Positions 10,670 through 19,587 are shown, counted from the stretch's first letter. The stretch is DNA of 64,000 nucleotides from Listeria ivanovii subsp. ivanovii (GCF_900187025.1 NZ_LT906478.1:1162001-1226000), one strand, 5' to 3'. Program-made: numbers and translations. Notes: generated by a model from the letters alone, not told the origin.

Positions 10670-11366
10670 ATTTTACGGAATAGGTACCGGACCAGGCGAC
10701 AGTAAATTAGTCACCATTGAAGCAGCAGAACGACTTGGAAAACTAGCAATCCTTTATACACCACAACCGAAAAAAGGCGGCGACAGCTTAGCGAAAAAAA
10801 TAGTTGCTCCGTATTTAAAAGACTCTCTTATCATTAAAGAGCGCCATTTTCCAATGAGTTACAACAAAGAAGAAAAACAACTCGCTTGGAAAAAAATTGC
10901 AGCAGAAATTAAAACAGACATCAACCAGGGACACGATGTTGGCTTTATTACACTGGGGGACCCGATGATTTTCAGTACATACAGCTATCTACTAGAGCTT
11001 TTAAAAGGAGAGGTAAAAACAGTCACTTTAGCAGGGATTTCCTCTTTTGCTAATATCGCTTCCAGAATCGAATTACCGCTCGTTATGGAGGAAGAAAGCT
11101 TTGCCGTGATTCCAGTTACTGCAGGTGCTGAAAAAATAGAGCAAGCCTTAAACCTCTTTGACACCATTGTCTTGATGAAAGCAGCTAGTAATTTACCACT
11201 TGTAAGAAACTTGCTAAAAAAAGCAAATTTACTTGATTCAGCTGTCGTTGTTAGCGATGTGGCAATGTCTACCGAAAAAATCATATACGGTATGCAGGAA
11301 ATAAATCCAGAAGAAAAAATGTCTTATTTCACAACGATTATTGTGAAAAAAAGAAAGGAGCAATAG
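10662..11366 (+). CDS. cbiL: Cobalt-precorrin-2 C20-methyltransferase CbiL
   Basis: SAM-dependent C-20 methylation of cobalt-precorrin-2. 234 residues with GTG start; N-terminal FYGIGTGPGDSKLVT, then FITLGDPMIFSTYSYL (about residues 94-109) and the C-terminal IIYGMQEIN. These forms are typical of CbiL/CobI rather than the other methylases in this operon. Stop is 2 bp ahead of cbiM. Confidence 0.92.
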   Translation: MAKFYGIGTGPGDSKLVTIEAAERLGKLAILYTPQPKKGGDSLAKKIVAPYLKDSLIIKERHFPMSYNKEEKQLAWKKIAAEIKTDINQGHDVGFITLGDPMIFSTYSYLLELLKGEVKTVTLAGISSFANIASRIELPLVMEEESFAVIPVTAGAEKIEQALNLFDTIVLMKAASNLPLVRNLLKKANLLDSAVVVSDVAMSTEKIIYGMQEINPEEKMSYFTTIIVKKRKEQ

Positions 11367-11368
11367 CA

Positions 11369-12103
11369 ATGAAAAAATTATGGAAATTTATCCCATTTGT
11401 TTTAATTGGGGTCATTTACTTCACATTAACTAACCCAGAATCTGCACACGCAATGCATATTATGGAGGGTTTTTTACCAGTTAAATGGGCTGTGTTTTGG
11501 CTAATTGTTTTCATTCCTTTTCTTGTGCTTGGTTTAATCCGAATCCGCAAATTAATCGCGATTGATAAAAATAATAAACTACTATTAGCACTATGCGCGG
11601 CGTTTATCTTTGTTTTATCGGCACTAAAAATCCCATCAGTAACAGGTTCTTGTTCGCATCCAACTGGTGTAGGACTTGCAACAGTCATGTTTGGTCCACT
11701 AGTAGTCAGTGTTCTTGGAGTAATTGTTTTGCTTTTCCAAGCATTACTTCTTGCCCACGGAGGAATTACCACACTCGGAGCGAATGCGATGTCCATGGCA
11801 GTAATTGGCCCAATGGTCGGTTTTGTCGTCTATAAACTAGCCCGTAAATTAAACTGTAATAAAAGTGTTTCGATTTTCTTATGTGCGATGACAGCAGACC
11901 TTGCAACCTACTTTACGACCAGTGTCCAGCTCGGAGTTGTCTTCCCAGATCCAGCATCAGGTATGATGGCATCCATTCTTAAATTTATGGCGATTTTCTG
12001 CGTTACTCAAGTACCAATTGCCATTGCAGAAGGCTTGCTGACCGTAGTTATGTATAATTTAATTAGCAAAAATCTACCAGAAAAGGTGGCACAATTACGA
12101 TGA
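11369..12103 (+). CDS. cbiM: Cobalt ECF transporter substrate-binding subunit CbiM
   Basis: Membrane S-component that binds Co2+. 244 residues: signal-peptide-like first helix (residues 1-27), then HAMHIMEGFLP (about residues 28-38). In this family a Met-His N-terminus produced after processing is the cobalt ligand site. Several further transmembrane helices follow. Overlaps cbiN by 4 bp. The transporter lies directly downstream of the cobalt chelatase and the C20 methylase. Confidence 0.93.
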   Translation: MKKLWKFIPFVLIGVIYFTLTNPESAHAMHIMEGFLPVKWAVFWLIVFIPFLVLGLIRIRKLIAIDKNNKLLLALCAAFIFVLSALKIPSVTGSCSHPTGVGLATVMFGPLVVSVLGVIVLLFQALLLAHGGITTLGANAMSMAVIGPMVGFVVYKLARKLNCNKSVSIFLCAMTADLATYFTTSVQLGVVFPDPASGMMASILKFMAIFCVTQVPIAIAEGLLTVVMYNLISKNLPEKVAQLR

Positions 12104-12396
12104 AAAAAATTAATATTAATGTCATTTTGATACTTTTAGTCATTTTGCTAATGGTGAGTCCATTCTTCTTCAATAAAACAGGAGAGTACGGAGGGTCAGA
12201 CGGAGAAGCAGAAGCAGAAATTACTAAAATTGATCCGAGTTACGAACCTTGGTTTACACCGATTTATGAACCAAAAAGTGGCGAAATTGAAAGTTTGTTA
12301 TTTACGCTACAAGGTTGTATTGGAACCGGGATTATCGCTTATGTTATTGGGGTAAGTCGCGGCAAACGGAAGGCAGAAAATGATGCTAACGATTGA
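12100..12396 (+). CDS. cbiN: Cobalt ECF transporter small subunit CbiN
   Basis: 98 residues with two transmembrane helices (about 5-24 and 68-90) and an extracytoplasmic loop containing the family segment YEPWFTPIYEPKSGEIESLLF. CbiN is known to load cobalt into CbiM. ATGA overlap with cbiM and a 17-bp overlap with cbiQ. Confidence 0.92.
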   Translation: MKKININVILILLVILLMVSPFFFNKTGEYGGSDGEAEAEITKIDPSYEPWFTPIYEPKSGEIESLLFTLQGCIGTGIIAYVIGVSRGKRKAENDAND

Positions 12397-13060
12397 TAAG
12401 TATGCCTATCAAAATCGCTGGATAGCATACTCACCATCTGGAAAATCATTGTTTTATTTAATTATTTTAGTTTTATCTCTAACAGGACCTGTAATTGTTC
12501 AAGCCGGCTTGTTTTTATGTATGGTGCCATTAACATTATATGTAGTGAAAATTCACTTCAAACAGTATCTAAAATGGCTCCTACTACCATTTTCGTTTCT
12601 ACTTTTCAGCTTGTTATCTATCTTAATTTCGATTTCTAAAGACCCAAGCAGCTTTATTACTTCTGTTTCAATTGGCAATTTTTACCTAGGAATTTCCGAC
12701 GTGACAATTACAACCGCCACACAAGTTTTCTTTCGGAGTATTGCTTGTTTATCCGCAACTTACTTTTTTGTCTTAACCGTTCCCGTGGTACAGTTAACGA
12801 AAGTAATGAAACAAATTTTTATTCCTAAAATACTTATCGAATTAACGATTTTGATTTACCGCTTTATCTTCATTTTCTTGGAAGAAGCAGTGGCAATTCG
12901 TAAAGCACAGAGCCTACGTTTTGGTTACCACGGAATTAAAAATAGTTATCGCTCATTTGGGATGCTTGTTAATACATTATTTAATCGAGTCATGAAAAGA
13001 TATAATGAAATGGTGATAACACTTGATGTTAAGTTATATCAAGGAGAATTTCATATCTAG
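12380..13060 (+). CDS. cbiQ: Cobalt ECF transporter transmembrane subunit CbiQ
   Basis: 226-residue T-component that couples the ATPase to CbiM. Hydrophobic helices at about residues 20-60, 65-95 and 115-140. The C-terminal cytoplasmic coupling segments include EEAVAIRKAQSLRFGY. It stops 12 bp before cbiO, and the stop lies in the AGGAGG ribosome-binding site of that gene. Confidence 0.92.
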   Translation: MMLTIDKYAYQNRWIAYSPSGKSLFYLIILVLSLTGPVIVQAGLFLCMVPLTLYVVKIHFKQYLKWLLLPFSFLLFSLLSILISISKDPSSFITSVSIGNFYLGISDVTITTATQVFFRSIACLSATYFFVLTVPVVQLTKVMKQIFIPKILIELTILIYRFIFIFLEEAVAIRKAQSLRFGYHGIKNSYRSFGMLVNTLFNRVMKRYNEMVITLDVKLYQGEFHI

Positions 13061-13072
13061 GAGGAAGCCAAG

Positions 13073-13879
13073 GTGCTTAAAACAGAACATATTTCATTTG
13101 AGTACGAAGACGGAAAAAAAGCGCTAACCGATGTGTCGATTGATTTAGCAAAAGGAGACATTATTGGTTTAATTGGAGCAAATGGTTCAGGGAAATCCAC
13201 ACTTTTCATGCAGCTGTTAGGAATCAATAAACCAACAAAAGGCAAAGTGTATTTTGACGATAAGCCACTTACTTACAACAAAAAAGCGTTATTTGCTTTA
13301 CGAAAAAAAGTAAGTATCGTATTTCAAGACCCAGATCAACAAATTTTTTATTCCAATGTCCGTGATGATGTGGCTTTTGCTCTTAGAAACCTTGGTGTAA
13401 GTGAACAAGAAGTAGAAAAAAGAGTCACAAGCGTGCTAGAAACCGTTGGAGCAAAAGAATTCCAAGATAAACCAGTACAATACTTAAGCTATGGTCAGAA
13501 AAAACGTGTCGCAATTGCCGGAGCGCTCGTACTCGACACAGATTGGCTCTTGCTCGATGAACCTACCGCCGGACTTGACCCGATTGGTAAAAAAATCATG
13601 ATGGAAATTATTGAACGCTTGGCTAATGAAGGAAAGAAAATTCTTATTTCAAGCCACGATATCGATTTGATTTACGAAATATGTGATTATGTTTATGTAT
13701 TAAAAAATGGAGAAGTTTTAACGGACGGAGAAACGAGTCAAGTTTTCTTAGAGAAAAACAACATTGAGGAAGCTGGCCTAGTTCAACCGTGGTTAATTAA
13801 GCTGCATCAACAAGCAGGCTATTCGCTATTTAAAAAAGAAGCGCAATTTTTCGCGCATACAAAAAGAGGTGAAAACTAA
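13073..13879 (+). CDS. cbiO: Cobalt ECF transporter ATPase CbiO
   Basis: 268-residue ATP-binding subunit. Walker [10 protein letters not shown] (about residues 37-45), Q-loop [10 protein letters not shown], signature [15 protein letters not shown], Walker [14 protein letters not shown] and the switch His in ISSHD are all intact. GTG start with AGGAGG upstream. Only one ATPase gene is present, so the ECF ATPase pair is probably a homodimer. Confidence 0.93.
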   Translation: MLKTEHISFEYEDGKKALTDVSIDLAKGDIIGLIGANGSGKSTLFMQLLGINKPTKGKVYFDDKPLTYNKKALFALRKKVSIVFQDPDQQIFYSNVRDDVAFALRNLGVSEQEVEKRVTSVLETVGAKEFQDKPVQYLSYGQKKRVAIAGALVLDTDWLLLDEPTAGLDPIGKKIMMEIIERLANEGKKILISSHDIDLIYEICDYVYVLKNGEVLTDGETSQVFLEKNNIEEAGLVQPWLIKLHQQAGYSLFKKEAQFFAHTKRGEN

Positions 13880-15414
13880 TGGTACAACAAATCATGGTTC
13901 AAGGTACCGCCTCAGATGCCGGAAAAAGTGTTCTAGTAGCTGGTCTCTGCCGGTTATTTAAAAATAAAGGATTCCGCGTTGTCCCGTTTAAATCGCAAAA
14001 TATGTCGCTTAATTCTTTTATCACAGCCACAGGAGATGAAATGGGGCGAGCACAAGTCTTCCAAGCAGAAGCAGCCGGTGTATTCCCAGACGTCCGGATG
14101 AACCCAGTGTTACTAAAACCAACCAACGACCGCCAGTCCCAAGTGATTTTTATGGGAAGCATTTTAGCAAATATGGATGCGGTCCGCTACCACGACTTCA
14201 AACAAACACTCATTCCAAAAATTCAAGCTGTTTACCAGAGTTTAGCTGCAGAAAATGATATCATTGTCTTAGAAGGCGCGGGTAGTCCAGCCGAAATCAA
14301 TTTAAACGACCGAGATATCGTCAACATGGGCATGGCAAAAATGGTTGATGCACCAGTTGTTTTAGTTGCAGATATTGATAAAGGTGGCGTCTTTGCCTCG
14401 ATTTACGGAACAATTATGCTCTTAAAAGACGAAGAACGTGCTCGGTTAAAAGGCGTGATTATCAATAAATTTCGTGGTGATGTGGCTCTATTACAACCAG
14501 GAATCGAAATGATTGAAGCATTAACTAATGTTCCGGTTATCGGCGTAATTCCGTATGCTAATTTACAACTAGAAGAAGAAGATAGTGTCGCCCTTAGTGG
14601 TAAAAAAACAACAGCCGATGACAACGCACTACTTGATATTGCAGTCGTGTGTTTGCCAAGAATTTCCAATTTCACTGACTTTCATGTTTTGGAAATCCAA
14701 CCAGATATAAGTGTGCGTTACATAAGAAGCACCAATGATTTCGGCAATCCAGATCTGCTCATCATTCCCGGAAGTAAAAACACAATAGCAGACATGACCT
14801 TTTTAGAAGAATCAGGCTTAAAAAAAGCAATTCAGCACTTTGCAGAGAAAAATGGAAAAATAATTGGCATTTGTGGCGGTTATCAAATGCTTGGCGAAAA
14901 AATGTTAGATCCAAACCAAGTAGAAAGTAGCCAACTTGAAATCGCTGGCTTAGGTTTACTTCATACCGAAACTACTTTTCAAAACCAAAAACAAACAACC
15001 CAAATCAGTGGAGTTACGCTTTCAGGTGAACAAGTGGAAGGATACGAAATCCATATGGGTAAGACGACCCGCAGTAAAAACACCCAGCCATTCTGTGAAA
15101 TTCAAGTAGTAAACGGTAATAGTGAAATCCACCAAGACGGCGCTGTTTCTGCGAGTGAAAACATTATTGGCACATATATACACGGTGTTTTTGATAATCC
15201 AACATTTCTGAAAAATCTTTTCGATGAATTACTCATGAAAAAACAGCAAAATGCCTATCCTCATGAAATCACTCCACTAAAAGCGCATAAAGAGCAAGAA
15301 TACAATAAACTAGCAACACTTTTAGAAGAAAACATTCAAATGGATAAACTAGAAAAAATTATGAAAGGAGAAACAATATGCGTATCTACACCAAAACCGG
15401 TGATAAAGGGATGA
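13879..15414 (+). CDS. cbiP: Cobyric acid synthase CbiP
   Basis: Glutamine-dependent amidation of the b, d, e and g side chains of adenosylcobyrinate diamide. 511 residues: N-terminal ATPase domain with P-loop-like QGTASDAGKSVLVAGL (about residues 8-23) and KPTNDRQSQVI, and C-terminal amidotransferase domain with nucleophile Cys in GICGGYQMLG (about residue 333) and catalytic His in TYIHGVFDN. ATG overlaps the cbiO stop region. The 3' end overlaps the next gene by 37 bp. Confidence 0.93.
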   Translation: MVQQIMVQGTASDAGKSVLVAGLCRLFKNKGFRVVPFKSQNMSLNSFITATGDEMGRAQVFQAEAAGVFPDVRMNPVLLKPTNDRQSQVIFMGSILANMDAVRYHDFKQTLIPKIQAVYQSLAAENDIIVLEGAGSPAEINLNDRDIVNMGMAKMVDAPVVLVADIDKGGVFASIYGTIMLLKDEERARLKGVIINKFRGDVALLQPGIEMIEALTNVPVIGVIPYANLQLEEEDSVALSGKKTTADDNALLDIAVVCLPRISNFTDFHVLEIQPDISVRYIRSTNDFGNPDLLIIPGSKNTIADMTFLEESGLKKAIQHFAEKNGKIIGICGGYQMLGEKMLDPNQVESSQLEIAGLGLLHTETTFQNQKQTTQISGVTLSGEQVEGYEIHMGKTTRSKNTQPFCEIQVVNGNSEIHQDGAVSASENIIGTYIHGVFDNPTFLKNLFDELLMKKQQNAYPHEITPLKAHKEQEYNKLATLLEENIQMDKLEKIMKGETICVSTPKPVIKG

Positions 15415-15944
15415 CAAGAATTATCGGGGGGAGTAAAGTTAGTAAAGACAACATCCGAATCAATGCATACGGAACCCTTGATGAATTAAATTCACTACTT
15501 GGTTTTACAATTACCACACTTACGGATGAACCAGAAATCCAAGCAGAATTAGAACAAATCCAGCAACAATTGTTTGATGCAGGAGGGGATTTAGCGACAG
15601 AAGAAGGCAAACGTCCGTATAAGCTAACTAGCGAGCCGGTAGCTTGGTTAGAAGACCGAATTGATATCTATGCTGACGAACCACCAGAAATCGAAAAATT
15701 CATCCTGCCAGGCGGTACTGGAGCGGCTTCTTTACTCCATATGGCAAGAACCGTGGCAAGAAGAGCAGAACGCGAAATTGTCGGCATGCAAAAAATTGCC
15801 GCATCTAACCAGGAAGTGCTCAAATATGTAAACCGCTTGTCAGATTATTTTTTTGCTGTCGCCCGAGTAGTTAATTTTCGTGCTGGTAAAACAGATATTT
15901 TTTATAAAAACTCCGAACTTGTTTTTCGAAATAAAAAGAAATAA
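15378..15944 (+). CDS. Cob(I)alamin adenosyltransferase, PduO type
   Basis: Transfers the adenosyl group from ATP to cob(I)alamin or a corrinoid precursor. 188 residues. The PduO-type signatures are the N-terminal RIYTKTGDKGMT (ATP-binding loop) and LPGGTGAASLLHMARTVARRAER (split here as LPGGTGAASLLHMA then RTVARRAER, about residues 110-132). Start chosen because AAAGGAG lies 7 bp ahead of ATG 15378. Last gene of the operon, ended by a strong terminator. Confidence 0.92.
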   Translation: MRIYTKTGDKGMTRIIGGSKVSKDNIRINAYGTLDELNSLLGFTITTLTDEPEIQAELEQIQQQLFDAGGDLATEEGKRPYKLTSEPVAWLEDRIDIYADEPPEIEKFILPGGTGAASLLHMARTVARRAEREIVGMQKIAASNQEVLKYVNRLSDYFFAVARVVNFRAGKTDIFYKNSELVFRNKKK

Positions 15945-15946
15945 GC

Positions 15947-15982
15947 AAAAACCTCTCCCGCAAACTACAGGAGAGGTTTTTC
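15947..15982. terminator. Bidirectional terminator ending the cob operon
   Basis: An 11-bp inverted repeat (AAAACCTCTCC and GGAGAGGTTTT) with an 11-base loop, A-rich on one side and T-rich on the other. It lies between two convergent genes and can serve both strands. Confidence 0.85.
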
Positions 15983-15984
15983 TT

Positions 15985-16452
15985 TTAAAAACGTTGAATT
16001 AAAAATACGCCGATGAGCATCAACAAAACACCAATCATTCGGTAACGGTTAATTGGATGAGGAATGACTCCAAAAAAGCCAAAATGGTCAATAATCAGTG
16101 CGATAATCATCTGGCCACAAAGTGCCAAAACAACTGTCATAGCTGATCCAAGTAACGGTAAAAGTAAAATATTCGAAGTAACGAAAAGTACTCCAAGCGC
16201 GCCCCCAGTGAATACCCACCAAGGAATTCGCCCAACACCCTTAAGCTGGAATGTCAAACGTCGCTCTACAATTAAACAAATAATCGTCAGCAAAGTGGTT
16301 CCTACTAAAAAGGATATAAATGATGCCACAAAGGGTGAATTAACTGTCTCGCGCAACTGACTATTAATGGATGTTTGAATTGGTGAAAGTAAGCCAGATA
16401 CAAGCCCCATCGCCATAAAAAGTAGTAATGATTTGGAAGATCTTTTTGTCAT
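15985..16452 (-). CDS. DMT-family transporter (YdcZ/DUF606 type)
   Basis: 155 residues, almost wholly hydrophobic: five helices at about 10-30, 38-60, 72-92, 98-118 and 130-152. The N-terminal GLVSGLLSPIQTSINSQLR and the MTVVLALCGQMIIALIIDHFG segment are the YdcZ pattern. Substrate unknown; such short DMT proteins act as pairs or dimers. It is paired with a paralogue 14 bp upstream, so the two probably form a heterodimeric exporter. Initiation follows AAGGGGG. Confidence 0.8.
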   Translation of the reverse strand: MTKRSSKSLLLFMAMGLVSGLLSPIQTSINSQLRETVNSPFVASFISFLVGTTLLTIICLIVERRLTFQLKGVGRIPWWVFTGGALGVLFVTSNILLLPLLGSAMTVVLALCGQMIIALIIDHFGFFGVIPHPINRYRMIGVLLMLIGVFLIQRF

Positions 16453-16466
16453 GTTTTCGCCCCCTT

Positions 16467-16916
16467 TTAAAATCGCTGCATCAAATAAATGCCGCCAAAC
16501 ATTAAAATAACTCCAAGTAACCGCTCGAGATTCATTTCATGCATTGGCACCTGGAACAAACCAAAATTATCAATTATAATAGCCATAATCATTTGTCCAC
16601 AAACCGTAATCATCACAAGAAGTGCTGAACCTAGACGCGGTAAAAGTAAAATGTTGGCAGTTAAAAAAATAACCCCTAAAGTTCCGCCACCAACCCAAAT
16701 ATACCAAGGATTTGAGGCAATCATTTCTGATGATATTGGCCATGATTTTTGAGTAAATAAGCAAACAACAAGCAAAACAGTTGTTCCGACCACAAAAGAA
16801 ACCCATGAAGCTAAAAACGGGGATTTCGTATAGGTACTGAGACGTGTATTAATGGCCGTTTGGACGGGTAAAACCATTCCAGCAAGAAGACCAGATACAA
16901 TAAATAATATAATCAA
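16467..16916 (-). CDS. DMT-family transporter (YdcZ/DUF606 type), paralogue
   Basis: 149 residues, five hydrophobic helices. Same pattern as the downstream gene: GLLAGMVLPVQTAINTRLS at the N-terminus and VMITVCGQMIMAIIIDNFG near residue 112. First gene of a two-gene minus-strand unit; AGGAGG lies just before its start. The cargo cannot be read from the sequence. Confidence 0.8.
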   Translation of the reverse strand: MIILFIVSGLLAGMVLPVQTAINTRLSTYTKSPFLASWVSFVVGTTVLLVVCLFTQKSWPISSEMIASNPWYIWVGGGTLGVIFLTANILLLPRLGSALLVMITVCGQMIMAIIIDNFGLFQVPMHEMNLERLLGVILMFGGIYLMQRF

Positions 16917-17003
16917 GAATGTTCCTCCTTTTTTATCACAATGAACTAATTATAAAGTAAAATAGGGGTAAAAAGATAGTAATTAATTTAACGGAGGTAT
17001 TTT

Positions 17004-17522
17004 ATGAAAATTCGCATCATTGGATCAGTAGGGAGTGGTAAAACAACTTTGGCAAAAAAACTTTCAGAGATGAAAGGTATTTCGTATTTCGAAACCGACC
17101 GAATTGTATGGAAACGAGAACAAATCGAAGTGAGACGAACGGATTCTGAAAAAAACGAATTACTAAAACAAATTATCAACCAACCAAATTGGATTATCGA
17201 AGGAGTACATATCGAACCATGGGCGATAGATAGCTTCACACAGGCAGATATCATCATTTTTCTAGATCTACCAAAACGCCAAATCCGCTACCAATTAATT
17301 AAACGCCAAATCAAGCAATTGCTTCGAATCGAGTCAGCACATTACCCCATTTGTCTAAAAATGCTCAAGCAAATGTTTTACTGGGATAACTTATTTGATA
17401 GCAAAACCAAGCCAATTATCCAAAATAAAAGAATGGAAGAACCACAAAAATGGCTCACTATCAAGAAAAAAAGTGAAATCAAAAAAATCTTGCAAACTAT
17501 ATCGAGCCGTGATATAGTATAA
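17004..17522 (+). CDS. P-loop kinase-like protein (adenylate kinase / FlaR-like family)
   Basis: 172 residues. Walker A at the very N-terminus (GSVGSGKTTLAKKL, about residues 6-19), then ETDRIVWKRE and IIFLDLPKRQIRYQLIKRQI, the pattern of small adenylate-kinase-related proteins often labelled DNA topology modulation protein. The real substrate is unknown. Preceded by GGAGG. Its stop overlaps the -10 of the downstream padR-type promoter. Confidence 0.75.
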   Translation: MKIRIIGSVGSGKTTLAKKLSEMKGISYFETDRIVWKREQIEVRRTDSEKNELLKQIINQPNWIIEGVHIEPWAIDSFTQADIIIFLDLPKRQIRYQLIKRQIKQLLRIESAHYPICLKMLKQMFYWDNLFDSKTKPIIQNKRMEEPQKWLTIKKKSEIKKILQTISSRDIV

Positions 17523-17523
17523 T
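17497..17523 (+). promoter_or_regulatory. Candidate PadR operator and -10
   Basis: A perfect 7-bp inverted repeat, CTATATC-N7-GATATAG (17497-17517), abuts a TATAAT hexamer at 17518-17523. A weaker copy (ATC-N6-GAT) lies over the ribosome-binding region at about 17534-17545. The ATATC/GATAT halves and the position suggest autoregulation by the PadR protein encoded next. Confidence 0.5.
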
Positions 17524-17552
17524 TATCAAATACATCGAGGTGCGATATAATT

Positions 17553-17864
17553 ATGGATGAAAAATTGCGAAAAACATATCTGCCAATGACAGAAACAGCT
17601 TTTTATATATTGCTGTCATTAATAGAACCAAGACATGGCTATGCAATTATTGAAAACGTCGCCGGCATGACCAAAAATCGCATCAAGCTCGGTCCAGGAA
17701 CAATTTACGGCAGTTTATCCAAAATGAGTAAAGACGGATTAATCCAAATTATCCAAGAAGAAAGCAATCGAAAAATCTATCAAATAACAGAAACTGGCAA
17801 AGAAATCCTACATTTAGAAAAAACGCGGATTGAAGAATTGTATAGAAATACGAGGGGGATATAA
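17553..17864 (+). CDS. PadR-family transcriptional regulator
   Basis: 103 residues, a single winged-helix domain: LSLIEPRHGYAIIENV (about residues 22-37), then GPGTIYGSLSKMSKDGLI, the PadR recognition helix and wing, and YQITETGKEIL. The next gene encodes a DUF2812 membrane protein, a common PadR partner. Likely represses its own two-gene unit through the inverted repeat upstream. Confidence 0.85.
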   Translation: MDEKLRKTYLPMTETAFYILLSLIEPRHGYAIIENVAGMTKNRIKLGPGTIYGSLSKMSKDGLIQIIQEESNRKIYQITETGKEILHLEKTRIEELYRNTRGI

Positions 17865-17866
17865 TC

Positions 17867-18412
17867 ATGGAGAAAAAAACCATCAAATTTTTCACAGTCG
17901 ATAATATGGAAAAAGAAGTGGCTTATTTAAATGATATGGCGCAACAAGGTTGGTTTTTGAAAGAATACAAATCATTTAGATACCATTTCGTAAAGGGAAC
18001 ACCGGCAGAGTATAGCTATGCGATTGATTATAAAGAAACGACCGGCGATGAAGAGGAATATAAAACCCTTTTTGCAGATGCGGGTTGGGAACATGTCTAT
18101 TCCTATCCGATTTTGAATGGGAACTGGATGTATTTTCGCAAACTTATAACCGTGGATGAAACAAGCCAGGCTATTTTCACCGATAAAGAATCTCTTAGTC
18201 AGCTATTTAGAAAAATTCGTAAGCGGTGGTCTTTATTTGGTGCCTTAATAAGCATTATGATTATAGTGGATTTTTTAATCGTTTTTCAAATAGATAATTT
18301 TTCGGGTAGTGCGCTATTCATTTTTGCAGTACTACTGATTCTTGTCATCCTCTATGGCAAAATGTTTATCAATCTTACACGAAAAATAAACAAACTAAAT
18401 AGTAACTCTTGA
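17867..18412 (+). CDS. DUF2812 membrane protein, PadR partner
   Basis: 181 residues. The N-terminal soluble part has the DUF2812 pattern (KKTIKFFTVDNMEKEVAYL, AGWEHVYSYPILNGNWMYFRK); two transmembrane helices follow at about residues 120-142 and 147-168. It starts 2 bp after the padR stop, so the genes are co-transcribed. Molecular function is unknown; the family is usually found next to a PadR regulator, suggesting a role in envelope-stress sensing. Confidence 0.75.
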   Translation: MEKKTIKFFTVDNMEKEVAYLNDMAQQGWFLKEYKSFRYHFVKGTPAEYSYAIDYKETTGDEEEYKTLFADAGWEHVYSYPILNGNWMYFRKLITVDETSQAIFTDKESLSQLFRKIRKRWSLFGALISIMIIVDFLIVFQIDNFSGSALFIFAVLLILVILYGKMFINLTRKINKLNSNS

Positions 18413-18426
18413 CAATAAAAATAAAT

Positions 18427-18443
18427 GTAACTATAATGGTTAC
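18427..18443 (+). promoter_or_regulatory. Rrf2-type operator, copy 1
   Basis: GTAAC-N7-GTTAC, a 17-bp palindrome centred on a TATAATG -10 just upstream of the Rrf2 gene. The same half-sites and spacing recur at 18918-18934 in front of the neighbouring oxidoreductase. Confidence 0.6.
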
Positions 18444-18457
18444 AAAGAGGTGAGGGA

Positions 18458-18883
18458 ATGGCCATTTCAACACGTTTTAGCGTTGCAGTTCATATTTTAA
18501 CATTAATAGATATGAACCAAGAACGCGCGATTACATCTGACTTTATTGCCGCAAGCGTAAATACGAACCCAGTTGTCATTAGACGAATCATGAGTAAACT
18601 GAAAAAAGCCGGGCTAATTCATTCAAGTCCCGGAGTTAGTGGTACTTATTTATTAAAAGCAGCCTCAGAAATTACGTTGTATGATATTTATGCCGCAGTG
18701 GATGAGACAGAGCAGCTTTTTGACATTCATAAAAATCCAAATCCGAATTGTGAAGTAGGCGCGAATATTCAAGATACACTCGACACCGTTTTTAACCACG
18801 CGCAACAACAGATGGAAGCAGATTTAAAACAAACTAATTTAAGTCAAATAACTGCGAATATAAAACAAAAAGCAACTAACTAG
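18458..18883 (+). CDS. Rrf2-family transcriptional regulator (YwnA-like)
   Basis: 141 residues, N-terminal winged helix: ISTRFSVAVHILTLI (residues 3-17) and TNPVVIRRIMSKLKKAGLI, then SSPGVSGTYLLKAASEITLYDIYAAV. The C-terminal half has only one Cys (about residue 106), not the three-Cys cluster of Fe-S Rrf2 proteins such as IscR/NsrR, so a YwnA-like non-metal sensor is more likely. It likely represses itself and the NmrA-type reductase downstream through two matching palindromes. Confidence 0.85.
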   Translation: MAISTRFSVAVHILTLIDMNQERAITSDFIAASVNTNPVVIRRIMSKLKKAGLIHSSPGVSGTYLLKAASEITLYDIYAAVDETEQLFDIHKNPNPNCEVGANIQDTLDTVFNHAQQQMEADLKQTNLSQITANIKQKATN

Positions 18884-18917
18884 CGGGATTCATTTCCCGT
18901 TCATTTTTACACTAAAT

Positions 18918-18934
18918 GTAACTGTTTTAGTTAC
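18918..18934 (+). promoter_or_regulatory. Rrf2-type operator, copy 2
   Basis: GTAAC-N7-GTTAC, identical half-sites and spacing to 18427-18443, placed 21 bp before the start of the NmrA-like gene. Confidence 0.6.
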
Positions 18935-18954
18935 TAATTAAATTGGAGGAATAG

Positions 18955-19587
18955 ATGATGAAAATAGCAATTATCGGAGCAACTGGAAAAGCAGGAAATG
19001 AAATTACGAAAGAAGCAGTTCGTCGCGAGCATGATGTCACAGGATTCGTTCGTAATAAAGCAAAACTCACCACCGAAATTAAAGCAATTGAAAAAGATAT
19101 TTTCGACCTAACTACAAGTGACTTAGAAGGTTTTGATGTGGTCGTTGATGCGTTTAATGCCGCACCAGGCGAAGAAAGCTTACACCAAACATCATTAAAA
19201 CATCTTTCTACTATATTAAAGGGAACAAATACACGCTTAATCGTTGTTGGCGGGGCAGGGAGCTTATACGTTGACCCTGAGGAAACGATTCGTGTCATGG
19301 ATACACCGGATTTCCCTGCAGCCTATTTACCGACAGCAACCAACATGGGAGAAGCTTTTAACGTACTTCAAAAAGAAACGAATGTCAACTGGACCTACAT
19401 AAGTCCAGCAGCTTTCTTTAATCCAGACGGAGCTAGAACTGGCGAATACCAAACAGCGCTTAACGTCTTAACTACCAACGCAGCAGGAAATAGTGAAATT
19501 AGTTATGCTGATTATGCGATTGCACTCGTGGACGAAATCGAAAATGCTAAACATTTGAAGCAACGTTTTAGTGTCGTATCTAAATAA
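18955..19587 (+). CDS. NAD(P)-binding NmrA-like oxidoreductase (YwnB-like)
   Basis: 210 residues, extended Rossmann fold: glycine motif IIGATGKAGNEITKEA (about residues 5-20), DVVVDAFNA and LIVVGGAGSLYVDP, then a C-terminal SYADYAIALVDEIE segment. Such proteins bind NAD(P) and reduce quinones or carbonyls, or serve as redox sensors. It starts with tandem ATGs after a GGAGG site. The shared operator ties it to the Rrf2 regulator upstream. Confidence 0.8.
   Translation: MMKIAIIGATGKAGNEITKEAVRREHDVTGFVRNKAKLTTEIKAIEKDIFDLTTSDLEGFDVVVDAFNAAPGEESLHQTSLKHLSTILKGTNTRLIVVGGAGSLYVDPEETIRVMDTPDFPAAYLPTATNMGEAFNVLQKETNVNWTYISPAAFFNPDGARTGEYQTALNVLTTNAAGNSEISYADYAIALVDEIENAKHLKQRFSVVSK

Noticed and set aside
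1-15944. B12 riboswitch inside the cob operon
   Set aside because: Gaps between genes are too short (most genes overlap) and no conserved B12-box segment was seen; it would be upstream of the window.
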